From positions 44,197-108,196 of the forward strand of contig NZ_LIGX01000020.1 of the NCBI RefSeq assembly GCF_001683795.1: 64,000 nt of DNA, written 5' to 3'. The stretch comes from Neoakkermansia glycaniphila (lineage in GTDB: Bacteria; Verrucomicrobiota; Verrucomicrobiia; Verrucomicrobiales; Akkermansiaceae). The translations under genes were made by a program, and so were the position numbers. A model generated the notes under the pieces. It saw only the letters and a list, made by a program, of their open reading frames with translations, was not told the DNA's origin and did not search any database. Below, one piece after another: positions 1 to 8,851 of this stretch (its first letter is position 1; the number at the start of each line of letters is the position of its first letter).

Positions 1-754
1 CGCCGACGATAGCCCCGAACAGTGTGATGAACAGGAATACATTCTGGGAAAAAGAGAGGGCAAAGAAGGCGGCGGCGCCGACAAGCATCAGGGCTGACCA
101 TGTGCCGGCATTGATTCCGAAACGCCGACGGTGGGAACACAGAATGATCGCGGCGGACGCGATGCCGCAGGAAGAGGCCAGCATGCCGGGAATGGGAAAC
201 TCGAGGAACAAGGAAGCGAGCATCCATGAGAAGATGCCGTCGGACGAAGCCGGATATGATGCCAACGGCAGACATAAGATGGTGCTGATGAGGCCGCACA
301 GGATGTAGAACAGAAGAAATCCGGAGAACCCCATCACGGGAGCCACCATGACGCCAAGCAGAAGCAGGGAGAGCGAGGAAAAGATCAGAATACCCAAATC
401 GGGAGCCACGAACAGGCCAGTCAGGCACCGCCACCATTCATGGTCTTCCATGCAGGCCCAATAGGACGCCATACCGTTCAGCGTTTGCTCCTGATCTTGA
501 GGCGAACGGTCGGATACGAAGAAATAAACGAGCCAATTGACGGCGAGCAGCAGAAGGATGGCTCCATACCTGTTTTTCGGGTACGGGCGCAGGCTCTTTT
601 CATCGGCAACAGGTTTCCAGTCTCCATCCTGCTGCACGGTGACGAGCATCTCCGGAGTGACGATGCCCTTGCTGCGGAGGCGTTCCATTTTGGACTCCGA
701 AAACGGCCCCTTCGGGGAAGCCTCGGCATGTTCCTTGTAATAATACTGTTTCAT
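1..754 (-). CDS. GYF_2 / rhomboid-like membrane protein, paralogue 1 (3' truncated by window edge)
   Basis: The frame opens with ATG at 754 and stays open to position 1, so only the first 251 residues are present. Residues 1-55 resemble a GYF_2 domain (YYYKEH near the start, then a G-P-F/S pattern and an LVTVQQDGDW segment). A membrane helix follows near residue 70, then a WWR motif at the start of a rhomboid-like six-helix region. No catalytic GxSG serine is visible, and the last helix reads LFGAIVG, keeping the GxxxG but not the catalytic His. Its ATG overlaps the stop of the upstream paralogue as ATGA, so the two are probably translationally coupled. Sel1 repeats are expected beyond the edge, as in the next two genes, but are not visible. 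Function unknown; an inactive rhomboid-type scaffold is my inference. Confidence 0.75.
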   Translation of the reverse strand, partial: MKQYYYKEHAEASPKGPFSESKMERLRSKGIVTPEMLVTVQQDGDWKPVADEKSLRPYPKNRYGAILLLLAVNWLVYFFVSDRSPQDQEQTLNGMASYWACMEDHEWWRCLTGLFVAPDLGILIFSSLSLLLLGVMVAPVMGFSGFLLFYILCGLISTILCLPLASYPASSDGIFSWMLASLFLEFPIPGMLASSCGIASAAIILCSHRRRFGINAGTWSALMLVGAAAFFALSFSQNVFLFITLFGAIVG

Positions 755-1974
755 TGTTTGTCTGAAGTTTCCGATTGTTGCAAGGCATTGGCGGCTTTAC
801 GATGACGGTTTGCCGCCGCTCGCTCGATCCAGTGTCTCGACTGCGATTCGTTGCGGGAAACGCCTGTACCGTTCCGGTAAGCCATGCCCAGCCTGTACTG
901 GGCTTCCACATCTCCGGATGCTGCCGCCAGCTTCCACCAGTACACGGCCCGTTCCGGATTGCGGCGGGTACGGAGCTCGTAAATGCCCAGGATCGTTTGT
1001 GCCGGAGCATACCCTTGTACGGCGGCCTTGTGCCAGCATGCCGCTGCGTGTCGGGAATCTTTCGTCACGCCATTGCCCTGCATGTAGGCCCAGCCTTCGG
1101 AATAGTCGTCGAGTGACGTGTCGATCCCGGTTCCGGCAAAGGATGCGGCAGCGGCTGCCGGAATCAGGAAGGCCCACGGAAGAAGCGATCTTTTGGATAC
1201 CGGAAAGTATTTGAAGAGGAGCATCAATCCGAGTCCGACGATCAGACCCGTCATGCAGGAAATGAGTTCCATTTCCTTCAGAATGAGGGGAAGAAGCAGG
1301 AAGAGGAGCATACTCCAGAAAGCATTCGGCATTTTCCAGGCGCGCCAGACGGGCAAAACCATCGAAGCTCCGATGAGGCTGAATGTGGCCGCCCCCATCG
1401 GCGAGGCAAATACAGGTACAGGTAAATCGCGAATTTGTGGAATATATGCCAGAATGATGCCCCCTGCCGTGAAGGAGCCGATAATGCCGCAAAGAAAATA
1501 GAACAGCAGGAACCCGCCTCTACCGAGTACAGGCGGGAGCAGGGGGGCGACCGTCAGCAGCAGCAAGGCATTCCCGGCCAGCAATACGGGATCGCCTGTC
1601 ATGAATAATCCGGTGAAGAATCTCCACCATTCCTGTTGGTCGATGCAGCTCCATCCGTTCGGAAGCAGCGTGTCTTTCGCATCGAAATCCATATTCAGGC
1701 GTTCCGAAGGCGACAGGAAAAACAGGATGATATTGGCGGCAAGCAGGAGGAGAGGGAGCAGGTAATCGGCTTTGGGTTGTGGCTTGCAATCCCAGCATTT
1801 TGCGGCGGGCTGCCAGGGCGAGGCCATGAACGATTTACGGCGGCGCGTCGAGACGCGCCGAATCAGCATGTCGTCCGATATGGAGCCGGAGCTGCGCAAT
1901 GCCTGCATCTCCCACACGTTCAACGGACCTTGTGGCTCAGAATCAGGATGTTCCTTATACAGGTATTTTTTCAT
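751..1974 (-). CDS. GYF_2 / rhomboid-like / Sel1-repeat membrane protein, paralogue 2
   Basis: 407 residues. Residues 1-50 form a GYF_2-like domain (YLYKEHPDSEPQGPL). A helix lies near 72-90, then the WWRFFTGLF motif opens a rhomboid-like membrane block to about residue 265. The usual catalytic GxSG segment is replaced by SPMGAATFSLIGA, and the His of helix 6 is replaced (MTGLIVG), so proteolysis is unlikely. Residues 290-395 hold about three Sel1-type repeats (G-x-G-V-x-x-D, A-x-x-W-x-x-x-A-A, A-Q-x-x-L-G), which normally bind partner proteins. Start and stop both overlap neighbouring paralogues as ATGA, indicating one coupled transcript running 4891 to 1. Signalling or scaffold function is inference. 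Confidence 0.8.
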   Translation of the reverse strand: MKKYLYKEHPDSEPQGPLNVWEMQALRSSGSISDDMLIRRVSTRRRKSFMASPWQPAAKCWDCKPQPKADYLLPLLLLAANIILFFLSPSERLNMDFDAKDTLLPNGWSCIDQQEWWRFFTGLFMTGDPVLLAGNALLLLTVAPLLPPVLGRGGFLLFYFLCGIIGSFTAGGIILAYIPQIRDLPVPVFASPMGAATFSLIGASMVLPVWRAWKMPNAFWSMLLFLLLPLILKEMELISCMTGLIVGLGLMLLFKYFPVSKRSLLPWAFLIPAAAAASFAGTGIDTSLDDYSEGWAYMQGNGVTKDSRHAAACWHKAAVQGYAPAQTILGIYELRTRRNPERAVYWWKLAAASGDVEAQYRLGMAYRNGTGVSRNESQSRHWIERAAANRHRKAANALQQSETSDKQ

Positions 1975-3422
1975 GGCTTCACCGGGTAAAGGTTTTCGGG
2001 CAATATGGCTGCGCTTTTCTTCAACCAGTACGGCAGAGATTGGGAATCCTTTTCCAGATAATCCTGAATCTTCCAGAGGATCATTTGCCCGGCGGCTCTT
2101 CGGTTGCCCTGTCGTACAGCCTTGTTCAGCCAGTATAAGGCCCGCTCGGCATCCTTGTCCACCCCGAAACCGTTCATGTAGTTTTTTCCCGTTTCATACT
2201 GTGCTTCCGGGAAACCGTGCATGGCGGCTTTTTCCATCCAGAAGGCGGCCTGTTCCGGATTTTCCGAACGGTTGCTGGGTTTCGTCCAGCGTTGCGGATT
2301 GTAGCACAGGTTGAAGCTATAGTTGCGGAGAATAAGCGGAGGCCTGTCCATGTAGCAGTAGGCCGCCGCTTCGCAGGCATAAGGGAATCCGTTGGAAGCG
2401 GCCCGGATGAGAAGTTCGCCGGCCTTCTCGTCATCCGCCGTATAAGCGCGTTCTTCGTCCAGTATGGCGCTTTCGCTTCCCGTTGCCATATAATTGGCCA
2501 GAGCGGCGCATGCCAGCATGAAGATGGCCGCAAGGCACATCCGCCGTGCTTTGCGCGAAGGAGCCATAGGCACACCGGGCGGAGCTACAGGGGTGTCGTG
2601 GCGGCTCAGGTGAAGCAGGTAGTATGGCAGCGCCAGCAAGATGCCCAGAAGAAGGCCCGCCGTTGCCATTAGGAAAGTGGCACGGGCCAGTTGGCTCAAC
2701 AACAGGGGAAAAACCACGCAGACGAGAAACGTCGCCAGCATGATCATCGCTCCCCATGACCAGACCGTACCAGAGCAGAAACTCCGCCAGCCTCCAAGGA
2801 CGATCGCCGCTCCCATCAGACCGTAACAGCCCGGAACCACACCCGAGAGTGGCAGATGGCACAAACCGTAGGATGTTTCGATTTCCGGGATGTAGAGAGC
2901 AATCGCTGCAAGGCTGCCGCCCATGCCGCAAAGCATGTAGAGCAGGAGAAAGCCGATGCGCCCCACAAAGGGGACGACGCGCGCTCCCATGGAGAGGATC
3001 AGGACGGCCGCCGTACCCAGAGAGAGGATGCCCGTGCAGGAGAATGTGCCGGTGAAGATGCGCCACCATTGCCCATCGACGGCGCACGTCCAGATATTGG
3101 GCTGGCCGTTGGCCGTGTGCAGCTCCCATGAAGGAAACGGAGAAGGCAGCAGGCAATAGACGGCGAGCAGCAGCAGGACGAGAACACATGCAGCCGGATA
3201 GTCTGCCTTCGGGTAGGAAATCGGGATGCCGCATTCCGAGGCGCGTTGCCACTCTCCGCCGTTCATCCGCACGAAGGTGGAAGGGGAGACATACCCACGG
3301 CACCGCAGGGCAGCCATTTCATCGAGGGTGAAGGGGCCGTTCGGTTCGGACTTGGAACTGTTTCCGTATTCGTACAGGCATCCGCTCCGGTGGCCGTGAG
3401 AGGATATGTTGGGAGGGTTCAT
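1971..3422 (-). CDS. GYF_2 / rhomboid-like / Sel1-repeat membrane protein, paralogue 3
   Basis: 483 residues, same architecture as its neighbours. The GYF_2-like domain is at about 15-70 (LYEYGNSSKSEPNGPFTLDE). The rhomboid-like block starts with GQWWRIFTGTF near residue 128 and runs to about 290. The catalytic serine segment reads GVVPGCYGLMGA, with Val where GxSG has Ser, and the helix-6 His is lost (TAGLLLG). Sel1 repeats occupy roughly residues 325-460, including AAFWMEKAAMHGFPEAQYE and a copy with G-F-G-V-D-K-D. The 4-bp ATGA overlap with paralogue 2 supports co-translation. The gene begins 23 bp after the stop of paralogue 4. Function unknown. Confidence 0.8.
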   Translation of the reverse strand: MNPPNISSHGHRSGCLYEYGNSSKSEPNGPFTLDEMAALRCRGYVSPSTFVRMNGGEWQRASECGIPISYPKADYPAACVLVLLLLAVYCLLPSPFPSWELHTANGQPNIWTCAVDGQWWRIFTGTFSCTGILSLGTAAVLILSMGARVVPFVGRIGFLLLYMLCGMGGSLAAIALYIPEIETSYGLCHLPLSGVVPGCYGLMGAAIVLGGWRSFCSGTVWSWGAMIMLATFLVCVVFPLLLSQLARATFLMATAGLLLGILLALPYYLLHLSRHDTPVAPPGVPMAPSRKARRMCLAAIFMLACAALANYMATGSESAILDEERAYTADDEKAGELLIRAASNGFPYACEAAAYCYMDRPPLILRNYSFNLCYNPQRWTKPSNRSENPEQAAFWMEKAAMHGFPEAQYETGKNYMNGFGVDKDAERALYWLNKAVRQGNRRAAGQMILWKIQDYLEKDSQSLPYWLKKSAAILPENLYPVKP

Positions 3423-3445
3423 GGCGTACGTTGGGGATTGGGATA

Positions 3446-4891
3446 TCAGTCCTGTTTTATCATGGCCAAGCAGGAGCGGAAAAAGTTTCTTATATGGCGG
3501 TAATCCTGCCAGAAGCTCTCTTTCAGCCCCCGTTCGTAGACATTCAGGCGAGCGAGGGCTTCATCGGCTTTTCTCGTCTTTGCATGGGTGAGCCACAGGC
3601 GGGCCTCACTCAAATTTTGCCGGCAGCCGTCTCCGTTCATCAGGGCAATGCCCAGTTCCGCAGCCGCATCGGGGAAACCGTATTGAGCGGCTTTCCGAAA
3701 CCATGCAACGGCTCGTTTGCGGTGCTCCGGTGATCGGTTGAGCTGCCAGGCGAGGGTGGCGTATTGCCGTGGTTCGTATTGTTGAGAATGGAGTTTGTTG
3801 CGGTGTCTGGGCGGCAGATGATCCATATGGCTGTAGGCAATCGCCTCATAAGCGTACGGATAGCCTGCCCGGGCCGCTTGCATCAATCTGGCGAGGGCTG
3901 CCAGATTGTTCTGAGGCTTGCCTTTGCCATGCAGGTAGCAGCGGGATTCTTCTTCTGCTGCGATGGCGCTGTTCTTGCCCGTCTGTTTGTAATTCATCCA
4001 CGCTCCCGCCAAAATGAGCCACAAGGCAAGGCTGCAAGCCGACGAAACGGAGAGAAAACGATGGCCCGATTGGGGAAGTTTGCCGCACTGCCTGCGCCGG
4101 AAAGCATGCACCAGAGCACAGGGGGAGGCAAACGCCATTCCCAGTAGCAGGCCGAGAAAAGAGAGCCGCATGTACGGGACGATGCTATCCGTGATCCCGA
4201 TGAAGAAGTAGAGTGCGACCGTGCATATCATGACGGACGCCGCCCAAGCCAGCACATTATCCCTGATGCACGGACGGCGCGGGCAAAGCACCAGCGCCGC
4301 ACCAAGAAGCCCGTAGGCGGCGGACACGATGCCTGGCACGGGCGTGCTTTGGTATTCGTACAGGGAAACGATATCCTCCGTAGAACCGAAGTGGGGAATG
4401 TACCACTCCAGCACGGCGAAACTGCCGCCGATGCCGCACAGAACATAAAGCAGGAGGAATCCGGCGGTGCCAAGAAAGGGGGTGATGAACGGCCCCATGA
4501 GGAGGATCAGCCCCGTGGCGAGGCACAGGGGTACCGCGCCGGGGCTGAGAAAGGTTCCTGTCAGGAGCCGCCACCACTGGTGGTCGACGGTGAAGGTCCA
4601 GATATTGGGCTGGCCGTTGCCCGTCTGTGCGTCCACAGGCATGTGCCAGTTGTTTGTCAGCAGCCAAAGGAACCAGAGCAGTGCAACGAGCATCCAAGCC
4701 GCCTTGCGGGAGGCGGCAGGATAGAAAAGAGGAATGCCTATGCCGCGTGCGCTCACCCATTCGCCGCCGTTCTCGCGAATGAAGGAACCGGGGCCGAGAT
4801 AGCCCTTTTGGCGGAGTTCCGGCAGGAGGTCGAGAGGAAACGGCCCCTGCGGCTCTGCCGAGGGGGAGTTTTTGTATTCATAGGTATCCAT
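3446..4891 (-). CDS. GYF_2 / rhomboid-like / Sel1-repeat membrane protein, paralogue 4
   Basis: 481 residues from the ATG at 4891. The open frame extends further upstream, but that part is out-of-frame coding of the thioesterase, and the GYF_2-like domain (YEYKNSPSAEPQGPFPL) begins right at this Met. HQWWRLLTGTF near residue 108 opens the rhomboid-like region. The serine segment reads GIVSAAYGLLGA, so Ser is shifted by one position relative to GxSG, and the helix-6 His is absent (FLGLLLG). Sel1-like repeats lie in the last 180 residues (AVAWFRKAAQYGFPDAAAE). It is the first gene of the quartet and follows the thioesterase by 10 bp, so both may share a promoter. Function unknown. Confidence 0.78.
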   Translation of the reverse strand: MDTYEYKNSPSAEPQGPFPLDLLPELRQKGYLGPGSFIRENGGEWVSARGIGIPLFYPAASRKAAWMLVALLWFLWLLTNNWHMPVDAQTGNGQPNIWTFTVDHQWWRLLTGTFLSPGAVPLCLATGLILLMGPFITPFLGTAGFLLLYVLCGIGGSFAVLEWYIPHFGSTEDIVSLYEYQSTPVPGIVSAAYGLLGAALVLCPRRPCIRDNVLAWAASVMICTVALYFFIGITDSIVPYMRLSFLGLLLGMAFASPCALVHAFRRRQCGKLPQSGHRFLSVSSACSLALWLILAGAWMNYKQTGKNSAIAAEEESRCYLHGKGKPQNNLAALARLMQAARAGYPYAYEAIAYSHMDHLPPRHRNKLHSQQYEPRQYATLAWQLNRSPEHRKRAVAWFRKAAQYGFPDAAAELGIALMNGDGCRQNLSEARLWLTHAKTRKADEALARLNVYERGLKESFWQDYRHIRNFFRSCLAMIKQD

Positions 4892-4901
4892 GGGGAGGAG
4901 A

Positions 4902-5348
4902 TCAAGCGGTAGTGTGGTTTGGGGGGATGAGGTTTTTCCATTCGGCCGGGAGCCTGCACGGGCGGGCTTCGGGCATCTGGACGAGGGCCAGCCGCTGCCG
5001 CGCTCGCACGCAGAGTTTGCCGTCGGAGGGGCGGCGCACTTCAAAGCGGAACCACAGCGAGGCGCGGTCGACGCTTTCCAGCCAGCCCATCGTTTCGATC
5101 TGATCGGCCAGTACGGCGGGGAAGATGTAGTCGATTTCATGGCGCACGACGACGGTGTATTTGTTGTCCTTCGTCAGCGTCAGGTAGTCCATGCCTATTT
5201 TTGTGGCAAGCTTGGTGCGGCATTCTTCGATCCAGCGCAGGTAGGCGAGGTTGTGGACGACTCCGCCGCAGTCCGTATCGTAAAACATGACCTGTACGGC
5301 GGTTTTGAGGGAGATGTTGTCGGGAATCACTGCGTGGCAGGATGGCAT
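4902..5348 (-). CDS. YbgC/FadM-type acyl-CoA thioesterase
   Basis: 148 residues, a normal length for the single hot-dog 4HBT family. The segment FYDTDCGGVVHNLAYLRW near residue 22 is the classic YbgC/FadM active-site motif (Y-x-D-T-D-x-x-G-V-V), with the nucleophilic or general-base Asp. These enzymes hydrolyse acyl-CoA thioesters in the cytoplasm; the exact chain length cannot be read from sequence. It lies 10 bp upstream of the GYF/rhomboid-like quartet on the same strand and diverges from the SGNH/PEP-CTERM gene. A second related thioesterase lies at 17134-17541. Confidence 0.88.
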   Translation of the reverse strand: MPSCHAVIPDNISLKTAVQVMFYDTDCGGVVHNLAYLRWIEECRTKLATKIGMDYLTLTKDNKYTVVVRHEIDYIFPAVLADQIETMGWLESVDRASLWFRFEVRRPSDGKLCVRARQRLALVQMPEARPCRLPAEWKNLIPPNHTTA

Positions 5349-5414
5349 GTTTCCGTTTGCGAGTCAAGAAGGAAGTGTCCAATGATGAATCTCCGAATTT
5401 TCCGAAAAGATGCA

Positions 5415-5442
5415 TTGCATTCCTCGTCGTATATGCTATTCT
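5415..5442 (+). promoter_or_regulatory. Candidate sigma-70 promoter for the SGNH/PEP-CTERM gene
   Basis: TTGCAT and TATTCT are separated by 16 bp. Transcription would start near 5449, leaving a 5' leader of about 80 nt. Read by eye only. Confidence 0.4.
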
Positions 5443-5529
5443 GATTTGGATGAAATATGCCATTTCAATATGCTTTTTCTGCAAAATTCATGGTATTTTT
5501 CGTGATAATAACCAACTTGTATCTTGACG

Positions 5530-8500
5530 ATGAAACCTCTCTCGACATGCGTCGTTTTCTTCTCGTGCTATACGGGAATCCTGCCGTCCCTGCTGGGTGC
5601 GGATACACCCTATCTGGGTAATATCGCCTTTGTAGGCGATTCCATTACGGAACGTGCGGATTACCGCAAGAGTATCTGGAAATCGTTCCTTGACAACGGT
5701 TACCAGGATAAGACGAACGGCACCAATACAGCCGCCGTGTCCGGTTCCAAAGATTTCCAGATGGTCGGTTCCCGCAATTCCGGAAGAGTCAACTCCCTCT
5801 ATCAGGGACAGAATTTCATCGGCATGCACGAGGGCCATGCCAGCTGGTATTCCGGCGCTCTGATCGGAGATTTCAAGGCGGGAGACCAGATTCCCGATTA
5901 CGGAGGTACGCGAGGCGGAGGCTACATCAGGAATTGGGTTTCCACGACACCCGGCGGCGCCGCGCTCGATACGACTCTGCCGGACGGATGGAAGGGGACG
6001 GCGTGGGACGACGGTTCCGGGCATTTCAAGAATAAGGATCTTCCCGCTTTGTCAACTTATAAGCCCGATACGATCGTGATCATGGTCGGGATCAACGACC
6101 ATTTCGGAAACCCCGTGAACAATACGACTCCGGAGCAGACGGTCGCGAATATCAAGGCGATGGTCGAGATGTACCGTGAGGCGAATCCGAATGCCAATTT
6201 CTACATCAGTACCGTGCTTCCGGTCGATACGGCGAAGCAGACGGGGCGTTACCCCGCCGAGAAGAAGGTCATCAACGATATGCTGATGGCCGTCGGCGAT
6301 TCATGGAACAACGGGAATTCGCAAGTCAAGGTGTTCGACGGCAGCATCGGCTTTGATCCTGTGACCATGACGACCGATGGTGTGCATCCGGAAGCTCAAG
6401 GATCGATGATTTTTGCCAACAATCTGGCCGAAGCGATGGGTACGGGGCAGAGGACGGCAGGCAAGGCGCGAGTCGCCGTTGTCGATGCTTCCAAATTCAT
6501 CCGGCAGAATATGTCCTCCCTGCCGGACTCGTCTTCCGGCGGTTCGTCTTTGGCTGTGCAGGGTTCCCATGTGGCCGCCCGGCAGTTGACGGCGACGGGC
6601 TCTTCGTCACCCAGCGATCTGTTCGTATTTACGGCTCCGCTGGGTTCTTCGGATCCGACGCGCCTGTCATGGCAATGGAGCGGCAACACCATCGCCGAAC
6701 GCACGCTTGAAGTCAGCCTTCAATTGACCTCCGGCGTGTTCGGCAACCAGATGACGATCGGGTTCGGCAATACTTCCGCGTCTTCCGGTCTGCAGCTCGA
6801 CATTCGCGAGAACGGCGTTTTCTGGGGGAATACCATGTTGTACGGCGGTTCGCAATCTGCTGAAATGGCAGATTTCCGCATCGCCTACATTGCGAGCGGC
6901 GGCGTGGCGGCCGGGTATTATGTCTGGCGCAACGGCATGCTGATCGGCGAAGCGCTGTCCGGCTCCACAGGTGCGGCCATCAACGGCTTTTATATCGGAC
7001 AGGCCAATTCATCCTCGGCGGCCTATGGGGCGCTTGGAGGCATCTACTGGTCGGAAACCGGGGCATGGGCTCCCGATACCTTGAGCGGGGCGCGCCCGTC
7101 TTACGCACTGCCCGGTGCATCGTCGATGAATACATGGACAGGTTCTTCTTCGGGTGATTGGGGCATCGGTACGGGTGGCAGCTGGAGTTCTTCGGACGGG
7201 CAATTCCATCAGGGAGACAATGTCGGTTTTTCATCTGCGGCCACGATCAGGCTCGTGTCGCCGGACATTCATGCAGGTACGGTGTCGGCTCTGGGTAATC
7301 TGACGGTCAATACGAACGGCAACAATGCCGTGTTCGATGCGCTGCAGGCCGCTTCCGGAACCAATTTCACGAAGGAGGGCGCCGGAACGCTGACGGTGCA
7401 GGGCGGTTCGATTTCATCCAGCCAGAATTCCATCGCTACCAGCAATGTGAAGGCCGGTACGCTGGAAGTGACGGGAGATACGGAGATCAATATTGCGTCC
7501 GGGCGTTTCGACGTTTCGTCGGCCACGCTGAAGGTATCGCAGGGCGCGCATTTGACGGTGCAGGGTGTGGGCGAGTTCTCCGCAGGCACATGGACGACGG
7601 GGGCGAACGCCACCAATAGCGCCATTCTGGTTACGGGCGAAGGAAGCTGGCTGGAAAGCAAAGTGTCGGTCAATCTGGGCAACCAGAAGGTAGCCGGGCG
7701 CAAGGATATGCTGACGGTGGAAGACGGTGGCCGGTTCTCGGTCGCGAACACATTCAATATCGGCGTACGGCAGGATACGGATGTGACCGTACGCAACGGC
7801 GGCGTGCTGGTGGCAGAGACGATCGGCTTGGGGCATTCCAATGCGGTTTCGTCGGGCTTTACGTCCAACCTGTACATTGCCGACGGAGGCACGGTGGAAG
7901 CAGTCTCGATTCTTCGCAAGAGTACGAATATGACGGGCAACGTGCATTTCGACGGAGGCACGCTGAAAGCCCGGCAGGACCATGCGAACATGATTTCCGC
8001 CAGCAGCATCGCCATCAGCGCGAAAGGCGGAACGGTGGATACCAACGGTTTCAACGTTACGATCGCCCAGGCGATCGCCAATGAATCGGGTCAGTCCGGC
8101 GCATTGAGTAAGGCGGGCAAGGGTTCCCTTACCCTGTCTGCTGCCAGTACATACAGCGGCGGCACGACTGTGAACGACGGTACTCTGATCGTCGCTGCCA
8201 ACGGAGCCACGGGTTCCGGCTCGATCACGGTGAAGAACGGTTCCATCCTGCTCAATAATGCGCAGGTCGGCGGCTCCGTCCAGGTCGAAAGCGGCACGAT
8301 CGGCGGCACGGGTTCGTTCTCTTCCATCGTGAATATGGTGCAGGGCAATCTGCAAGCGGCCGCCAACGGCGAGATCGGCACGATTCAATTCAACTCCGGC
8401 CTTGTGCTGGGGAATGTTTCCTGCATGCTGGATCTTGCCACGGCGGCAGCGCGTTCGGTCGACCAGTCGGACATGATCCGCATTTCCGGCACGTTCGACC

Positions 8501-8796
8501 GGATGAACGATTCTTCCCTGAAGCTGGTTCTGAATGTGCTGGACGGAGAATCCATGGCCGAAGGAGACAGCCGCAGCTACAAGCTGTTTGACATGGCCCG
8601 GGCTGAGGATTACCAAAAGCTGGAGAATGCCCAGCTGGTGTTCGACCGCAGCCTGTACACGGTGGATGCGGCGAATCTCGCGGTGGACGGTACGATCATG
8701 TTGACGCGCGAAGCCTCCATTCCCGAACCGTCGGCGCCTGCGCTCGGCATGATGAGCCTCCTCGGGCTGATGTGGAAACGCCGCAGAAAGGCCTGA
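5530..8796 (+). CDS. Secreted SGNH/GDSL esterase with autotransporter-type beta-strand repeat and PEP-CTERM-like tail
   Basis: 1088 residues from ATG 5530; a TTG six bases upstream is less likely. An N-terminal signal peptide ends near LLGA (residues 1-24). Residues 30-310 are an SGNH hydrolase: FVGDSITE supplies the nucleophile (Ser38), VGINDHF the Asn block, and DGVHPEAQ the Asp-His pair. A LamG-like middle part follows. The rest is Gly/Ser/Thr-rich beta-helix sequence that includes a recognisable autotransporter-associated beta-strand repeat (TYSGGTTVNDGTL). The C-terminus has the PEP-CTERM layout: IPEPSAPA, a hydrophobic stretch, then KRRRKA. It should be exported and surface-sorted or anchored. 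De-O-acetylation of host glycans such as mucin is a reasonable inference, but the substrate is unknown. Confidence 0.85.
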   Translation: MKPLSTCVVFFSCYTGILPSLLGADTPYLGNIAFVGDSITERADYRKSIWKSFLDNGYQDKTNGTNTAAVSGSKDFQMVGSRNSGRVNSLYQGQNFIGMHEGHASWYSGALIGDFKAGDQIPDYGGTRGGGYIRNWVSTTPGGAALDTTLPDGWKGTAWDDGSGHFKNKDLPALSTYKPDTIVIMVGINDHFGNPVNNTTPEQTVANIKAMVEMYREANPNANFYISTVLPVDTAKQTGRYPAEKKVINDMLMAVGDSWNNGNSQVKVFDGSIGFDPVTMTTDGVHPEAQGSMIFANNLAEAMGTGQRTAGKARVAVVDASKFIRQNMSSLPDSSSGGSSLAVQGSHVAARQLTATGSSSPSDLFVFTAPLGSSDPTRLSWQWSGNTIAERTLEVSLQLTSGVFGNQMTIGFGNTSASSGLQLDIRENGVFWGNTMLYGGSQSAEMADFRIAYIASGGVAAGYYVWRNGMLIGEALSGSTGAAINGFYIGQANSSSAAYGALGGIYWSETGAWAPDTLSGARPSYALPGASSMNTWTGSSSGDWGIGTGGSWSSSDGQFHQGDNVGFSSAATIRLVSPDIHAGTVSALGNLTVNTNGNNAVFDALQAASGTNFTKEGAGTLTVQGGSISSSQNSIATSNVKAGTLEVTGDTEINIASGRFDVSSATLKVSQGAHLTVQGVGEFSAGTWTTGANATNSAILVTGEGSWLESKVSVNLGNQKVAGRKDMLTVEDGGRFSVANTFNIGVRQDTDVTVRNGGVLVAETIGLGHSNAVSSGFTSNLYIADGGTVEAVSILRKSTNMTGNVHFDGGTLKARQDHANMISASSIAISAKGGTVDTNGFNVTIAQAIANESGQSGALSKAGKGSLTLSAASTYSGGTTVNDGTLIVAANGATGSGSITVKNGSILLNNAQVGGSVQVESGTIGGTGSFSSIVNMVQGNLQAAANGEIGTIQFNSGLVLGNVSCMLDLATAAARSVDQSDMIRISGTFDRMNDSSLKLVLNVLDGESMAEGDSRSYKLFDMARAEDYQKLENAQLVFDRSLYTVDAANLAVDGTIMLTREASIPEPSAPALGMMSLLGLMWKRRRKA

Positions 8797-8819
8797 TGCG
8801 GTATTGCCGCATTTGCGAT

Positions 8820-8851
8820 GCCCGGTTTCCGAAAGGAGGCCGGGCGTTTTT
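8820..8851 (+). terminator. Intrinsic terminator after the SGNH/PEP-CTERM gene
   Basis: GCCCGG and CCGGGC arms with an inner TCC-GAAA-GGA stem are followed by GTTTTT. The T-run reaches the stop codon of the convergent comF gene. Confidence 0.85.

Noticed and set aside
3446..5140. Start of paralogue 4 at 5140
   Set aside because: The extra 83 residues are out-of-frame coding of the thioesterase; the GYF_2-like domain begins at the Met at 4891.
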